NCBI GenBank assembly: GCA_902775075.1
Contig: CACYKX010000001.1
Coordinates: 6,189 to 70,188 of the forward strand
Direction of reading: 5' to 3'
Source of the DNA: an uncultured Prevotellaceae bacterium
Lineage (GTDB): Bacteria; Bacteroidota; Bacteroidia; Bacteroidales; Bacteroidaceae
Length of the DNA stretch: 64,000 nucleotides
The translations under genes and the position numbers were made by a program. Positions 38,129 to 46,918 of the stretch are shown one piece after another; the first letter of the stretch is position 1, and the number at the start of each line of letters is the position of its first letter. Below the pieces are notes generated by a model, which saw only the letters and a program-made list of their open reading frames with translations, made no database searches and was not told the DNA's origin.

Positions 38129-38614
38129 TTACATTGGTCCAAAAACGGGAATCCACAAGCGTCGATAAATGGCGAGTAGATATTTACGAATCGGAAGAAG
38201 AGAACACCAGATAGTGGAGTAGAGTCTCCATTTCAGACTATTTGTTTTGTCAATCTTATTTTTCCCTTTGCGATAGAACCCTAAAGCAAATCCTTTGATA
38301 TCTTTACGTGTGCAATGTTCAGAAAGAATATTGCCATCACCGCGAAGTGTGATATCGTCTTTATGGATATGGACAATGCGGTGGATAACGAATTTCCCAG
38401 GAAGGATTTCTGCCAATACTGCATCCCCTACATTAAGGTATGTAGGTTTCGTGAGCAATACTCGGTCACGATTGTTCTCAAGGAATGGGCGCATACTGAA
38501 TCCTCTCATTTGTAGAGTTACCGTATGTCCTTCTTCGATAAGCTTGATGATCTCTGGTATCAACTCAGCATTATTGAAAGTTCTCTTTACTTTTTCAATA
38601 TAGTCTTGTGACAT
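38129..38614 (-). CDS. S24/S26-family (SipW/Sec11-like) peptidase
   Basis: A 161-residue protein with the signal-peptidase Ser motif GFSMRPF (Ser40), then VIHRIV with His78 and RGDGN with Asp93. The His in place of the usual Lys marks the Ser-His-Asp (SipW, archaeal and ER) type rather than standard LepB. A weak hydrophobic stretch lies near the C-terminus (STIWCSLLPIRKYLLAIY). The start overlaps the end of the HPr-kinase-like gene by 28 bp. With PqqD-like and kinase-like neighbours it may cleave a leader from an unknown peptide, rather than act in bulk secretion. Confidence 0.82.
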   Translation of the reverse strand: MSQDYIEKVKRTFNNAELIPEIIKLIEEGHTVTLQMRGFSMRPFLENNRDRVLLTKPTYLNVGDAVLAEILPGKFVIHRIVHIHKDDITLRGDGNILSEHCTRKDIKGFALGFYRKGKNKIDKTNSLKWRLYSTIWCSLLPIRKYLLAIYRRLWIPVFGPM

Positions 38615-39468
38615 ATTTTTGCAGCTTCTTCATTAGGTAGACAATGAAGTGTGTATATTTTTGTTGTTTCTATAATCCTCGTGATAGTGTCACATATCTT
38701 ATTATGGATGTTGTGATCCCATTTCATATGAGAGCAACTAGGTAGTAATGAGGCAAATGCTTCTATTGGGTTTAATAGTTCTATGCTATTACTTTTAGCC
38801 CTATCTATTCTCGTTATAGCACCGAGTGGTGCTTTGACATTACGATAACAGGGAGTCTTCCCACTCCACGGACTGCCATATATCCATGGCTTACCATTGA
38901 TGAATCTAATAATTGGATTATCGTCATTCATCAAATCGCACCCCTCAATATATTTCATCCATAGACTTGTGTGCGTGCTTTTGCCAGTACCGCTCTTAGC
39001 AATAAATGCATAGCCATAGCCTTGATTCCTTACCAATGAGGCATGTATCAGTAATGTGTCTTTGTAGCTGCCGGCGAAGGCAAAGATAAGCATAAGAGCA
39101 TTGTTGAGCCCGAATTTGCGATTTATCATGTTGCCATTGAGCGCACATTTACAATTATGGAATTGTTTATCAGTAATTAGCAGACAGCAAGGCTGTTCAT
39201 TGATATCTTTGATAAGATATTGGTAGCCTCCGTTATTTAATCGATCTACGGTAATTTTACCGTTTCCGGTATCGAAGGTGCCTATCCTTTCGGTCTCATC
39301 CTTTGCTATTGATTTTACTGTATCATCTACCGTAAGTTTAAAGAGAATATCGCCTTCTGGCTTTTCTATACGAAAAGGTTCGGTGGAAGGTATTAACTCT
39401 ATAGAATTAATCGTAGAATCTACAAAGTCGATGGCAATATCTAGATCTGCTATTCTAATGTAATTCAT
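38587..39468 (-). CDS. HPr kinase/phosphorylase-like protein
   Basis: A 293-residue protein whose C-terminal half resembles the HprK catalytic domain: IHASLV at about 141-146, Walker A AKSGTGKST at 157-165 (Lys163), and LMNDD at 179-183 in the place of the HprK acidic motif. The N-terminal ~130 residues are not those of classic HprK. Relatives in other phyla are found in peptide-maturation clusters, including lasso-peptide tail kinases. Its neighbours here (S26 peptidase and PqqD-like) fit such a role. Substrate unknown; a role in sugar regulation is unlikely, as no HPr or PTS gene is nearby. Confidence 0.78.
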   Translation of the reverse strand: MNYIRIADLDIAIDFVDSTINSIELIPSTEPFRIEKPEGDILFKLTVDDTVKSIAKDETERIGTFDTGNGKITVDRLNNGGYQYLIKDINEQPCCLLITDKQFHNCKCALNGNMINRKFGLNNALMLIFAFAGSYKDTLLIHASLVRNQGYGYAFIAKSGTGKSTHTSLWMKYIEGCDLMNDDNPIIRFINGKPWIYGSPWSGKTPCYRNVKAPLGAITRIDRAKSNSIELLNPIEAFASLLPSCSHMKWDHNIHNKICDTITRIIETTKIYTLHCLPNEEAAKICHKTILKK

Positions 39469-39502
39469 GCTTTCCAGTCTCTATTTACTTGGATAGAGCT
39501 TG

Positions 39503-40060
39503 TTATTTTTGTGGAGGCAATTCTTTGAATTCGGGATGACGAAGAAGTTTCTTCTTGTTTCGTTTTAATTTGGCAGCTTCCTCTGCTTCAGACTTCTCTA
39601 TTCTTGCTTTTTCTTCTTGGAACTTTATGTCTTTTTTTCCTTGTTCTGTTTCTTCATAAGGAGTTAATCCTTTGAAAGAAAATTTGGAATCCACGAACTT
39701 GATAAGAAAATGCCCCTTGTTTTTCTGACTTTTCTGGTATTTAGCAAACATCTTATCAAGTTTTCTCTGTGCCGTTTTTTCGTCTTTGGCGAACACGACA
39801 ACGCAAGTACGGTTAACTGCTCCCTGAGAGGCTAAGAAATCTCGCAATTGATAAGAGTAGTTGTCTCTACTATATAAGAAATTTGTTTTGGAATCAAACC
39901 ATGCAGAGTCTACCTTTTGGACATTTGTGAAATAGACTGTAGAATCATTGAATGACGCCGCAAATCCATACATATACGTCGTACTCATCTTATATTTAGC
40001 TTGCGTTCCAATAGCAAGGAATAGCAAAGCTGCAGTTGCGATGTTTCTTAAAATTTTCAT
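39503..40060 (-). CDS. Hypothetical secreted protein
   Basis: A 185-residue protein with a Sec signal peptide (MKILRNIATAALLFLAIGTQA). The mature part reads MYGFAASFNDSTVYFTNVQKVDSAW, then a region with a conserved-looking NRTCVVVFAKDEKTAQRKLDKM, and ends in a long Lys/Glu-rich helix (residues 135-185). I do not recognise a domain. It begins 20 bp after rpoD ends and ends 34 bp before the HPr-kinase-like start, so all may share a transcript. Confidence 0.72.
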   Translation of the reverse strand: MKILRNIATAALLFLAIGTQAKYKMSTTYMYGFAASFNDSTVYFTNVQKVDSAWFDSKTNFLYSRDNYSYQLRDFLASQGAVNRTCVVVFAKDEKTAQRKLDKMFAKYQKSQKNKGHFLIKFVDSKFSFKGLTPYEETEQGKKDIKFQEEKARIEKSEAEEAAKLKRNKKKLLRHPEFKELPPQK

Positions 40061-40080
40061 TATCTATTGTATTTGTTATT

Positions 40081-40944
40081 CTAATGACCGAGATAAGCCT
40101 TCAATTTTACATTGCTTTTGTTATGGCGCAACTTTCTTACAGCTTTCTCTTTTATTTGTCTTACTCGTTCGCGGGTCAACCCGTACTTGTCACCTATTTC
40201 CTCAAGAGTCATTTCTGGCTGACTTATACCGAAAAATGCTTCCACGATCTCCCGCTCTTTTTCACCTAACATATCAAGTGTGCGTTGAACTTCGTCTCTT
40301 AACGACTGTTGCTCCAGTTCGTCATCAGCTGCCGGCGAATCCTGATTAGGTAATATGTCGAGCAGACTGCTCTCTTCACCATCAGAGAAAGGTGCGTCTA
40401 CACTGATATGCTTGGTGTTTATCTTCATAGCATATGCTATTTTTTCCTCAGGCATATCAATTTCTTCTGCGATCTCATTGATACTAGGATGTCGCTCATT
40501 CTCTTGCTCAAATTTATTGAGAATTCGATTGATTCTGCTAACGCTCCCAACCTGGTTTAATGGTAATCTGACAATTCGACTCTGTTCTGCAATAGCTTGC
40601 ATAATACTCTGTCTGATCCACCATACTGCATAAGAGATAAATTTGAAGCCGCGCGTCTCGTCGAACTTTTGTGCAGCTTTGATGAGTCCTAAATTGCCCT
40701 CGTTGATCAAATCCGGTAAACTTAGTCCCTGATTCTGATATTGTTTGGCCACTGATACGACAAAGCGTAAGTTAGCCCTTGTTAATTTTTCGAGTGCGAT
40801 CTCATCGCCATTTTTGATACGTTGTGCGAGTTCTACTTCTTCATCGACACTTAACAGTTCTTCATGTCCGATTTCCTGTAAGTATTTGTCTAGAGACTCA
40901 CTTTCGCGATTTGTAATTGATTTGGTGATCTTTAGTTGTCTCAT
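40081..40944 (-). CDS. rpoD: Primary sigma factor (RpoD/SigA type)
   Basis: A 287-residue sigma-70. It lacks region 1.1, as usual for Bacteroidota, and starts directly with region 1.2 ([16 protein letters not shown]). Region 2 includes [30 protein letters not shown] and [17 protein letters not shown]; region 4 includes [28 protein letters not shown]. The frame can be extended 11 residues, but [15 protein letters not shown] at 40944 is the family start. A TATTTTTG -7 element lies leftward near 40967. It recognises the TTTG/TANNTTTG promoters seen throughout the window. Confidence 0.97.
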   Translation of the reverse strand: MRQLKITKSITNRESESLDKYLQEIGHEELLSVDEEVELAQRIKNGDEIALEKLTRANLRFVVSVAKQYQNQGLSLPDLINEGNLGLIKAAQKFDETRGFKFISYAVWWIRQSIMQAIAEQSRIVRLPLNQVGSVSRINRILNKFEQENERHPSINEIAEEIDMPEEKIAYAMKINTKHISVDAPFSDGEESSLLDILPNQDSPAADDELEQQSLRDEVQRTLDMLGEKEREIVEAFFGISQPEMTLEEIGDKYGLTRERVRQIKEKAVRKLRHNKSNVKLKAYLGH

Positions 40945-40994
40945 GGTATGATTAATTAGGTAGATGCAAAAATACAATATTTATCTCACATGGC

Positions 40995-41033
40995 AAAAAA
41001 AATAGTAGGTATTTTCGAAAAATACCTACTATT
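40995..41033 (-). terminator. Terminator after htrA
   Basis: A 15-bp stem (41001-41015 with 41019-41033), a 3-nt loop and six T on the leftward strand. It lies between the htrA stop and the rpoD promoter. Confidence 0.92.
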
Positions 41034-41056
41034 TATTATAGAAAATCGTTATTTAT

Positions 41057-42541
41057 TTAATCTTCTTGTAATGGCACAGCAAAGTAAGCTTTCTTTCCGG
41101 TTGGCCATACACCCTGAATGTAGAGTACAGGATCCTTACTTGTAGATGCTGTCTTTACCATTTTCTGTAGTTGGTCGATACTCTTTACAGGCTCGTCGTT
41201 TACTTTCTGTATAATAAATCCACGACTGATACCGGCATCTTTCAAGGCACCATTGTTTACTTTGGTTACTTGGATACCATAATTAATCTTCAAGTCTTGT
41301 TTCTGCTGCTCTGTGATGATACGGAAGTTTCCGCCTAGTACATCAAGATCGGCAGCCTCTATAACCTTAGTATTACCTTGCGCATTCTTCAGAGTGATAG
41401 TACGCGTAACATGTTTCTTCTTATGAATATAAGTTACTGTAGCTTTGTCACCAGGTCGTTTGTCGTTGAGTGCTTCTTGCAACTCACTCATCTTGGTAAT
41501 CTTCTTACCGTCAAATTTGATGATAACGTCACCTGCTTCAATACCTGCTTCTGCACCGTTTCCGTCCTCATCGACCTTTGCAATATAAACACCTTCATTG
41601 GTTCCATAGTCGATGCTCTTTCCACTTTCTTTGTCGGCATTAATCTTATTCAATAAGTCGCCACCTTGGACGCCAAGCATAACGCGCTGTACACTACCAT
41701 ACTTCTTAATATCATCGACAACTTTATTCATAATAGTTGTTGGTATTGCAAATCCATAACCACTATAGCTACCAGTTTGGGAATAAAGCATAGCGTTAAT
41801 ACCTACTAGTTCACCCTTTGTGTTGACTAAAGCACCACCAGAGTTTCCTGGGTTGATGGCTGCATCGGTCTGTATGAAACTAGAGATCTGAGGACCATTG
41901 CCGCCACCGCCTAAGCCACGTGCTTTAGCACTTACGATACCTGCTGTGACTGTACTAGAGAGATTGTATGGATTTCCTACTGCGATAACCCATTCTCCAA
42001 CTTTTAGAGCATCACTATTTCCGATAGGAAGGGTAGGGAGGTTCTTTCCGTCAATCTTGATGAGAGCAAGATCGGTCTGTGGGTCTGTACCAATGATTCG
42101 TGCTGAGAATTCACGGTTGTCATTTAATGTGACAGTCAACTCATCTGCACCATTTACTACATGATTATTTGTTACGATATATCCATCAGCGCTGATGATA
42201 ACACCGCTACCTGTTGCTTCTTGTTTAGGAGTTTGAACCTGTCGACGTTGCTTTTGACCTTGGTTAGGATTTCCAAAGAAACCGAAAGGATCAAAGAAGT
42301 CGAATGGGTCGTTGCCGTCAATTTCTACTGTTTTAGTTTTTGAGTTCTGTACATATTTAATATGTACAACTGCAGGTAATGCCTTTTCTGCAGCATAGGT
42401 TAAATCTACAGGCTGACCAGCCATTGCTACACTAGGTGCTTCTGCTGCATTTACTTTGAGTAATGCTCCTGCGGAAAAAGTCAAGGAAGCAATGCATGCT
42501 CCAGCAACTAGATATTTACCTAAGTTATTCATCTGTTTCAT
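41057..42541 (-). CDS. Periplasmic serine protease/chaperone of the DegP/HtrA (Do) family
   Basis: A 494-residue periplasmic protease with a signal-like hydrophobic segment (residues 8-33) and a trypsin-like domain carrying the triad His127 (TNNHVV), Asp157 (DLALIKI) and Ser234 (GNSGGAL). Two PDZ domains follow (about 280-370 and 400-490). It degrades or refolds damaged envelope proteins. The insert between the first strands (DPFDFFDPFGFFGNPNQG) is Phe- and Gly-rich, as is usual for DegP LA loops. A leftward TATATTTG -7 element is at 42583-42590. Confidence 0.96.
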   Translation of the reverse strand: MKQMNNLGKYLVAGACIASLTFSAGALLKVNAAEAPSVAMAGQPVDLTYAAEKALPAVVHIKYVQNSKTKTVEIDGNDPFDFFDPFGFFGNPNQGQKQRRQVQTPKQEATGSGVIISADGYIVTNNHVVNGADELTVTLNDNREFSARIIGTDPQTDLALIKIDGKNLPTLPIGNSDALKVGEWVIAVGNPYNLSSTVTAGIVSAKARGLGGGGNGPQISSFIQTDAAINPGNSGGALVNTKGELVGINAMLYSQTGSYSGYGFAIPTTIMNKVVDDIKKYGSVQRVMLGVQGGDLLNKINADKESGKSIDYGTNEGVYIAKVDEDGNGAEAGIEAGDVIIKFDGKKITKMSELQEALNDKRPGDKATVTYIHKKKHVTRTITLKNAQGNTKVIEAADLDVLGGNFRIITEQQKQDLKINYGIQVTKVNNGALKDAGISRGFIIQKVNDEPVKSIDQLQKMVKTASTSKDPVLYIQGVWPTGKKAYFAVPLQED

Positions 42542-42863
42542 GTTTTTTATATTTTACAATTATCAATTTCTTTAGTTGGTTGCAAATATAGGAGCAATAT
42601 TTGTTTTTTAGTCATTTTGTACGTTATCTTTATCCGATTTTAACATTTCTAATTGTTAAATTTAAGGTCCTTAATTGATAGCGTTAATATTTTCACGTTT
42701 GTTTTCTATTCTGTAATTATAATTAAATATATAGAACTAAATATTTTATTAACCAAACAACTGTTAATTATCTAAGGAGACGAAGGTATAAAAGTTATGT
42801 TCTTTACCAAAAAAGCAGTTTATCATACTATAATTATTATTTTTTTTGTACCTTTGCATTTTA
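42542..42863. other. Divergent intergenic region between htrA and rnpB
   Basis: An AT-rich stretch of 322 bp. It holds the leftward htrA -7 element (42583-42590) and, at the other end, the rnpB -7 element TACCTTTG (42849-42856). I see no further gene, repeat or hairpin of note in between. Confidence 0.7.
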
Positions 42864-43271
42864 GAAAGCAGTGTCCCGGTTCTGTCGCTGGCATCCTTTG
42901 TGGTGCGAGAGGAAAGTCCGGGCGGCATAGGGCACTCCACTTCCGAAAGTAGAAGCTATTGGTGACAGTAGGTGTCGGCAGAAGAAAATAACCGCCTTAA
43001 TGATACTGGTCGGTTTCGACCGGTTAAGTCGTAAGGTAAGGGTGAGAAGGTGGTGTAAGAGACCACCAGCTGATGGGTGATCATCAGGCTGTGTCATCTG
43101 GAGGACGCAAGTTCATGTATACCGCAGTTCGAGGGCGGCCCGTCCAATTATCTTTGGATTCCTGCGGAGGGTAGAATGCTTGAACTCAAGGGTGACTTTG
43201 AGACTAGATAAATGACAGAACGGCACTCTTCGGAGTTGCAACAGAACCCGGCTTATAGGGACACTGCTTTC
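42864..43271 (+). ncRNA. rnpB: RNase P RNA
   Basis: The ribozyme subunit of RNase P, which trims tRNA 5' ends. Near the 5' end is the universal block GAGGAAAGTCCGGGC (42909-42923) and near the 3' end ACAGAACCCGGCTTATAG (43240-43257). The terminal helix P1 forms from GAAAGCAGTGTCCC (42864-42877) and GGGACACTGCTTTC (43258-43271), which fixes both ends; a T run follows. A TACCTTTG promoter -7 element is eight bases upstream. Confidence 0.97.
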
Positions 43272-43298
43272 CTTTTTTTAAAAGAAAATCTAGCAATT

Positions 43299-43727
43299 AT
43301 GAAACAAACCGATATTCAAATTGATGATTTTGAGCATAGAGTCATTAATCGAATGAAGCTATATGACAATCGCCCAGACTTCCCTCGTGTAGAGGATTAT
43401 GGTTTTGATCGTCGTGCCCTTGATGATTATCTGTTTGATAAACAGGCTATTCTCGATAGTGAGGGCTCGCTTACCCAACAGTATATTATCTTGGGTTTTT
43501 GTATGGCTTTACCCGTGTTTATTCTTGATGCTATTCCAGAAGAAATACGTCCGTGGGGGAAATGGTCTATTGTGGCTGCTATTATCATCGGATTATTGCT
43601 GGCATTCTTTATTAAGTCGCTTCGCAAGATGATTGTGAAGATTCGTCTTCGTAAGAATGCAAATGCTAAGATTGATAGTTTTGTGAATGCTGTTATGCAT
43701 TATCGTCCAAAATATGAAAATCAATAA
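43299..43727 (+). CDS. Hypothetical membrane protein
   Basis: A 142-residue protein beginning MKQTDIQIDDFEHRV. It has a soluble N-terminal half and two adjoining hydrophobic helices (YIILGFCMALPVFILDA and IVAAIIIGLLLAFFI), then a basic C-terminus. No family recognised. The frame is open upstream to 43212, but that part lies inside RNase P RNA, so the ATG 27 bp after the RNA is chosen. It may be expressed by read-through from rnpB. The DUF1232 gene follows after nine bases. Confidence 0.78.
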   Translation: MKQTDIQIDDFEHRVINRMKLYDNRPDFPRVEDYGFDRRALDDYLFDKQAILDSEGSLTQQYIILGFCMALPVFILDAIPEEIRPWGKWSIVAAIIIGLLLAFFIKSLRKMIVKIRLRKNANAKIDSFVNAVMHYRPKYENQ

Positions 43728-43736
43728 ATAGAAGAT

Positions 43737-44144
43737 ATGGAATTACCTGATTTCATGGCGTATAAAGATAAGTTCTCTCAGAGTGAATTTATCTCAAAGA
43801 TAGAGCGTATAGCTAAGCGCTCGGGTGCAAAATTGGTGTATGCGGCACTTATATTGTATTACACTTTGGCTAGTGATAAAGTGTCTGTTAAGGATAAGGC
43901 CATTATTATAGGTGCTTTAGGTTATCTGATAAGTCCTCTTGATATTATTCCAGATGCAATTCCTATTGCGGGACTCGGTGATGATCTAGCTGTTCTAATA
44001 TATGTCTTGAAGAAGATATGGGTTGATGTCTCGGAGGACGTGAAAACGAAAGCGCATGATAAACTAAGTCAGTGGTTTGATGAAGATGAAATTACAGATG
44101 CTGACGATTTGTTTAAAGATGATCCTGTTGAAAATCCGGTTTAG
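43737..44144 (+). CDS. DUF1232 (YkvA-type) protein
   Basis: A 135-residue protein with a DUF1232 domain: a helix LVYAALILYYTLAS followed by KAIIIGALGYLISPLDIIPDAIPIAG, where the SPxDxIPD motif is diagnostic. Such proteins are small membrane-associated proteins of unknown function. The acidic C-terminus is unremarkable. It is co-directional with the preceding membrane protein (9 bp) and followed by a terminator. Confidence 0.85.
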   Translation: MELPDFMAYKDKFSQSEFISKIERIAKRSGAKLVYAALILYYTLASDKVSVKDKAIIIGALGYLISPLDIIPDAIPIAGLGDDLAVLIYVLKKIWVDVSEDVKTKAHDKLSQWFDEDEITDADDLFKDDPVENPV

Positions 44145-44165
44145 ATATTAAAACTTTATATACGA

Positions 44166-44199
44166 AAGGCTCGTCACTAAAATAGTGGCGAGCTTTTGT
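44166..44199 (+). terminator. Terminator after the DUF1232 gene
   Basis: The stem GCTCGTCACT (44169-44178) pairs with AGTGGCGAGC (44184-44193) with one G-T pair, followed by TTTT. Confidence 0.85.
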
Positions 44200-44298
44200 G
44201 TTTTACGACAAAGGTTATACTATTCTTCGTCCGATTTGTAGTCTTGTTGTTTGTATATACATTTAAGACAATGATAGTGGGTCGGGGGTATGATATTT

Positions 44299-44883
44299 TT
44301 AGAAAACATAACCGAAACTTATATAAGGAAATATGCCCTTGGTTACAGAATGCTTTCCGCCGAGGTTGAAACTTGGGTTAAAACCCGCGCGAAACTGAAA
44401 TCCATGTTTTGGCTGATAGCGATAGCCGATATTACCAAAGAAATAATAGCCCCAAAGACTATGCTTGGCTTCTCCTGCATATTCACTTTCGTAGTAATGA
44501 GTGCCATTTTCCTCTTCAATCTGCTTTATGTTCCATGTGTCATACTTTTCAGTATAGTAGCCGAGGTTAAGACCAAAACCGAGGTCGAGTTTGTTATGCT
44601 TTTTTCCTAAAAGATAGTTGATTTCCAAAGGAATGTCTGTGCCTTGAAGTGAGTTGGAGTTAGAGAACATGCTATACTGTTTAGAATATGTTATCCCTAG
44701 ACCTATACGGTAGCCCCAAGGAGAGTTAGACTTAAATCGTGCATCGTAATTGACGCCTACCATATTTGAGGCGCCCAGTAGTTCCAAGTAAATACTTCGA
44801 TTAGGTTGCTCGTTAGTTTGTTGGGCTTGGATATTCTGTACCATCATGGTTGCCAGAAGGGTAATTGCAAATATTCTTTTCAT
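44299..44883 (-). CDS. Outer-membrane beta-barrel protein
   Basis: A 194-residue protein with a signal peptide (MKRIFAITLLATMMVQNIQA) and alternating polar/hydrophobic strands (SIYLELLGASNMVGVNYDARF; GYRIGLGITYSK; KLDLGFGLNLGYYTEK; FQFRAGFNPSF) ending in Phe (FPYISFGYVF), the classic end of an outer-membrane barrel. Probably eight strands; role unknown. It lies downstream of a set of 12-bp TGTAACG repeats at 45030-45061, which may be its operator. Confidence 0.8.
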   Translation of the reverse strand: MKRIFAITLLATMMVQNIQAQQTNEQPNRSIYLELLGASNMVGVNYDARFKSNSPWGYRIGLGITYSKQYSMFSNSNSLQGTDIPLEINYLLGKKHNKLDLGFGLNLGYYTEKYDTWNIKQIEEENGTHYYESEYAGEAKHSLWGYYFFGNIGYRYQPKHGFQFRAGFNPSFNLGGKHSVTKGIFPYISFGYVF

Positions 44884-45029
44884 TTTTTTGGTAATTTAGA
44901 ATTATAGTGTAAAATTAGTACTTTTCTATGAAAGATCGGCATCAATAATAGAAAAATAGAGATTCTTTTTCTAAAAGGAATTGTAAATTTTCTGCTTTCT
45001 TTACAATTTTAAGAAAAATATTTCAAATC

Positions 45030-45061
45030 GTGTAACGTTTAGTGTAACGGTAACGTTACAC
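45030..45061. repeat. TGTAACG repeats with 12-bp period, possible operator
   Basis: GTGTAACGTTTA (45030-45041) and GTGTAACGGTAA (45042-45053) are direct repeats, followed by CGTTACAC (45054-45061) as an inverted copy. The last two together hold the palindrome GTAACGTTAC. It lies about 150 bp upstream of the outer-membrane protein gene and ten bases from the tRNA-Cys terminator. Confidence 0.65.
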
Positions 45062-45070
45062 TCTTAGAAT

Positions 45071-45111
45071 AAAAAATCCCGAGAAGCCTTTGTTTATGGG
45101 CATTCTCGGGA
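45071..45111 (-). terminator. Terminator after tRNA-Cys
   Basis: On the leftward strand the stem TCCCGAGAA pairs with TTCTCGGGA (45103-45111 with 45077-45085) around a longer loop, followed by six T. Confidence 0.88.
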
Positions 45112-45120
45112 ATTGTGAAG

Positions 45121-45191
45121 AGGTGCCTGGCGGAGTCGAACCGCCTTGAACGGTTTTGCAGACCGTTACCTGACCGTTCGGACAAGGCACC
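45121..45191 (-). tRNA. tRNA-Cys(GCA)
   Basis: A 71-nt cloverleaf on the minus strand. The acceptor GGTGCCT pairs with AGGCACC, discriminator T (U). The anticodon stem ACGGT/ACCGT encloses CTGCAAA, giving anticodon GCA. CCA is not encoded. Confidence 0.96.
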
Positions 45192-45376
45192 ATGTTTATC
45201 CGAATTGCGAGTGCAAAGGTAATATATTTATTTTGTTTGACCAAATTTTAGTTATACTTTTTTCTTTGTTTTTTTATATTTCCTTTTTTACCTTATTTAT
45301 ATATAAGATATTTTCTTATCTGTCATATTCTTGTTACTTTTGCATAGCAGAAAATGCTATGCGTAAATAAGAAGAT

Positions 45377-46840
45377 ATGAAAACAAATGGTGTTATACAA
45401 TTATATCCGATGCTAAGGTTAGCGATTTTTCTTATCATTGGGATTATACTTGGACGAGAATATACAAATATTATAACTACTTTTGTTTGGTTGACGGCGG
45501 TGCTAAGTTCTCTTATGATCACGTGGCTGCTTTCATGTCTTCGATGGAAGATGACAAGAAAAATACAGATAGCTCAGTTGCAGACTTTTATGATTTTACT
45601 TTCTGTTGTCTTTCTTGGTGCTTATAATTCATCTAGCACAATCTCTGCACAACCACAACTTCCTGATTCGTTGATGGAATATCGTGCCGTTGTTGTTTCT
45701 CGCCCGTTGACTCATGGGAAAGTAGAAATCTGCAATATGATGATTGTTGATGGTCCGATGACGGGGTGTGAGATACGTGGTTCCTTATACGGATTAAAAG
45801 AAAGAATAGGGGATGGGATTGAATTCGAAGGACGTCTTGAACCGCCTTATTATGTAGGAGGAAAACCTCAAGTATTTGTACCATATTGGAAGACAAGAAA
45901 TGTGAAATTATCACTTGATAATTTGTCGTATTGGCAACGTACCAAGATCGTTGCACTTGGTTTGCGAGATCGATTGATAGGTAATGTGGATAATCAAGAT
46001 GAAGCTATTGTTGCGGCAATGACTTTAGGAGATAAATCGATGCTCAACAAAGAAACACGTGATTTGTACGCATCAGTAGGATGTTCACATATTTTAGCCA
46101 TATCCGGTACTCATATGGCCGTAATCTATGGCATACTTCTGCTAATATTCGGTCGACGTCAGAGATGGTGGAAAGAACTACTAATTCTGCTAGCCATTTG
46201 GTCTTTTGTGATGATTTCGGGTGGCGGATCAAGTGTTATTCGTTCTGCTATGATGATAACCATCTATAATATTGTTAATCTGCTGCAACGTCAGAAGTTC
46301 AGTCTAAATACTATCGGGCTTGCCGCGTTTGTGATGCTATTGTTTCATCCCTTGGATTTGTTTGATATTAGTTGGCAAATGTCATTTCTGGCCGTGTTGG
46401 GGATTATCCTTATGAACCTTCTCATGGGTGAAATACACACCCCTTATTGTTTGCTTAACTGGATCATAGGTCTAACCTTGGTATCTCTTTCAGCCCAAAT
46501 GATGACGGCTCCTCTGTCAATATATTATTTTCACCAGTTTGCCAGCTATTTTCTTTTAACGAATTTCATTGTTATACCAATTGTCACAGTCGTTCTTTAT
46601 CTTGCAGTTTTATCATTGATTTTTTCATTGGTGTGGCTACATCAAATTGCGGATTATATGGTACATGAAATGAATCTGATGTTACAAGTTATATCAAAAT
46701 GGCCAAGTGCCAATATCACGGGCTTGTATTTGTCTACACTTCAATTGATAAGCGTGTATGTCGCGATCTTTGCTTTGATAGCACTTGCTTTTCGAGTCAA
46801 AAATATCTCAATAGGTATCTCTTCAAATCCAAATTGTTGA
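45377..46840 (+). CDS. ComEC/Rec2-family membrane protein
   Basis: A 487-residue polytopic membrane protein. A short N-terminal DUF4131 region (membrane helices, then a small beta domain) leads to the competence domain with its hallmark CSHILAISGTHMAVIYG near residue 237 and GGGSSVIRSAMM. ComEC forms the inner-membrane channel for single-stranded DNA uptake in competent bacteria. No C-terminal metallo-beta-lactamase domain is present, as in many Bacteroidota members. It stands apart from other competence genes. A TACTTTTG -7 element is at 45335-45342. Confidence 0.88.
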   Translation: MKTNGVIQLYPMLRLAIFLIIGIILGREYTNIITTFVWLTAVLSSLMITWLLSCLRWKMTRKIQIAQLQTFMILLSVVFLGAYNSSSTISAQPQLPDSLMEYRAVVVSRPLTHGKVEICNMMIVDGPMTGCEIRGSLYGLKERIGDGIEFEGRLEPPYYVGGKPQVFVPYWKTRNVKLSLDNLSYWQRTKIVALGLRDRLIGNVDNQDEAIVAAMTLGDKSMLNKETRDLYASVGCSHILAISGTHMAVIYGILLLIFGRRQRWWKELLILLAIWSFVMISGGGSSVIRSAMMITIYNIVNLLQRQKFSLNTIGLAAFVMLLFHPLDLFDISWQMSFLAVLGIILMNLLMGEIHTPYCLLNWIIGLTLVSLSAQMMTAPLSIYYFHQFASYFLLTNFIVIPIVTVVLYLAVLSLIFSLVWLHQIADYMVHEMNLMLQVISKWPSANITGLYLSTLQLISVYVAIFALIALAFRVKNISIGISSNPNC

Positions 46841-46860
46841 AGTGAAATCTTGTTCTTTTA

Positions 46861-46895
46861 AAAACGCCCTAATGTTATTATTATACATCAGGGCG
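46861..46895. terminator. Hairpin between comEC-like and Dabb genes
   Basis: A CGCCCT-ATG stem (from 46865) pairs with CAT-AGGGCG (to 46895). The leftward strand ends in TTTT, so it best serves the leftward Dabb operon; it may also stop comEC transcripts. Confidence 0.75.
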
Positions 46896-46918
46896 ATTTG
46901 CGTTCGCTTAAGGATACT

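Noticed and set aside
42861..43097. Minus-strand frame opposite RNase P RNA
   Set aside because: Antisense to the conserved core of rnpB; no promoter or protein features.
43212..43298. N-terminal extension of the membrane protein gene
   Set aside because: The extension lies inside the 3' end of RNase P RNA; the ATG at 43299 is the sensible start.
45056..45244. Minus-strand 62-residue frame across tRNA-Cys
   Set aside because: It covers the tRNA and its terminator and has no protein-like features.
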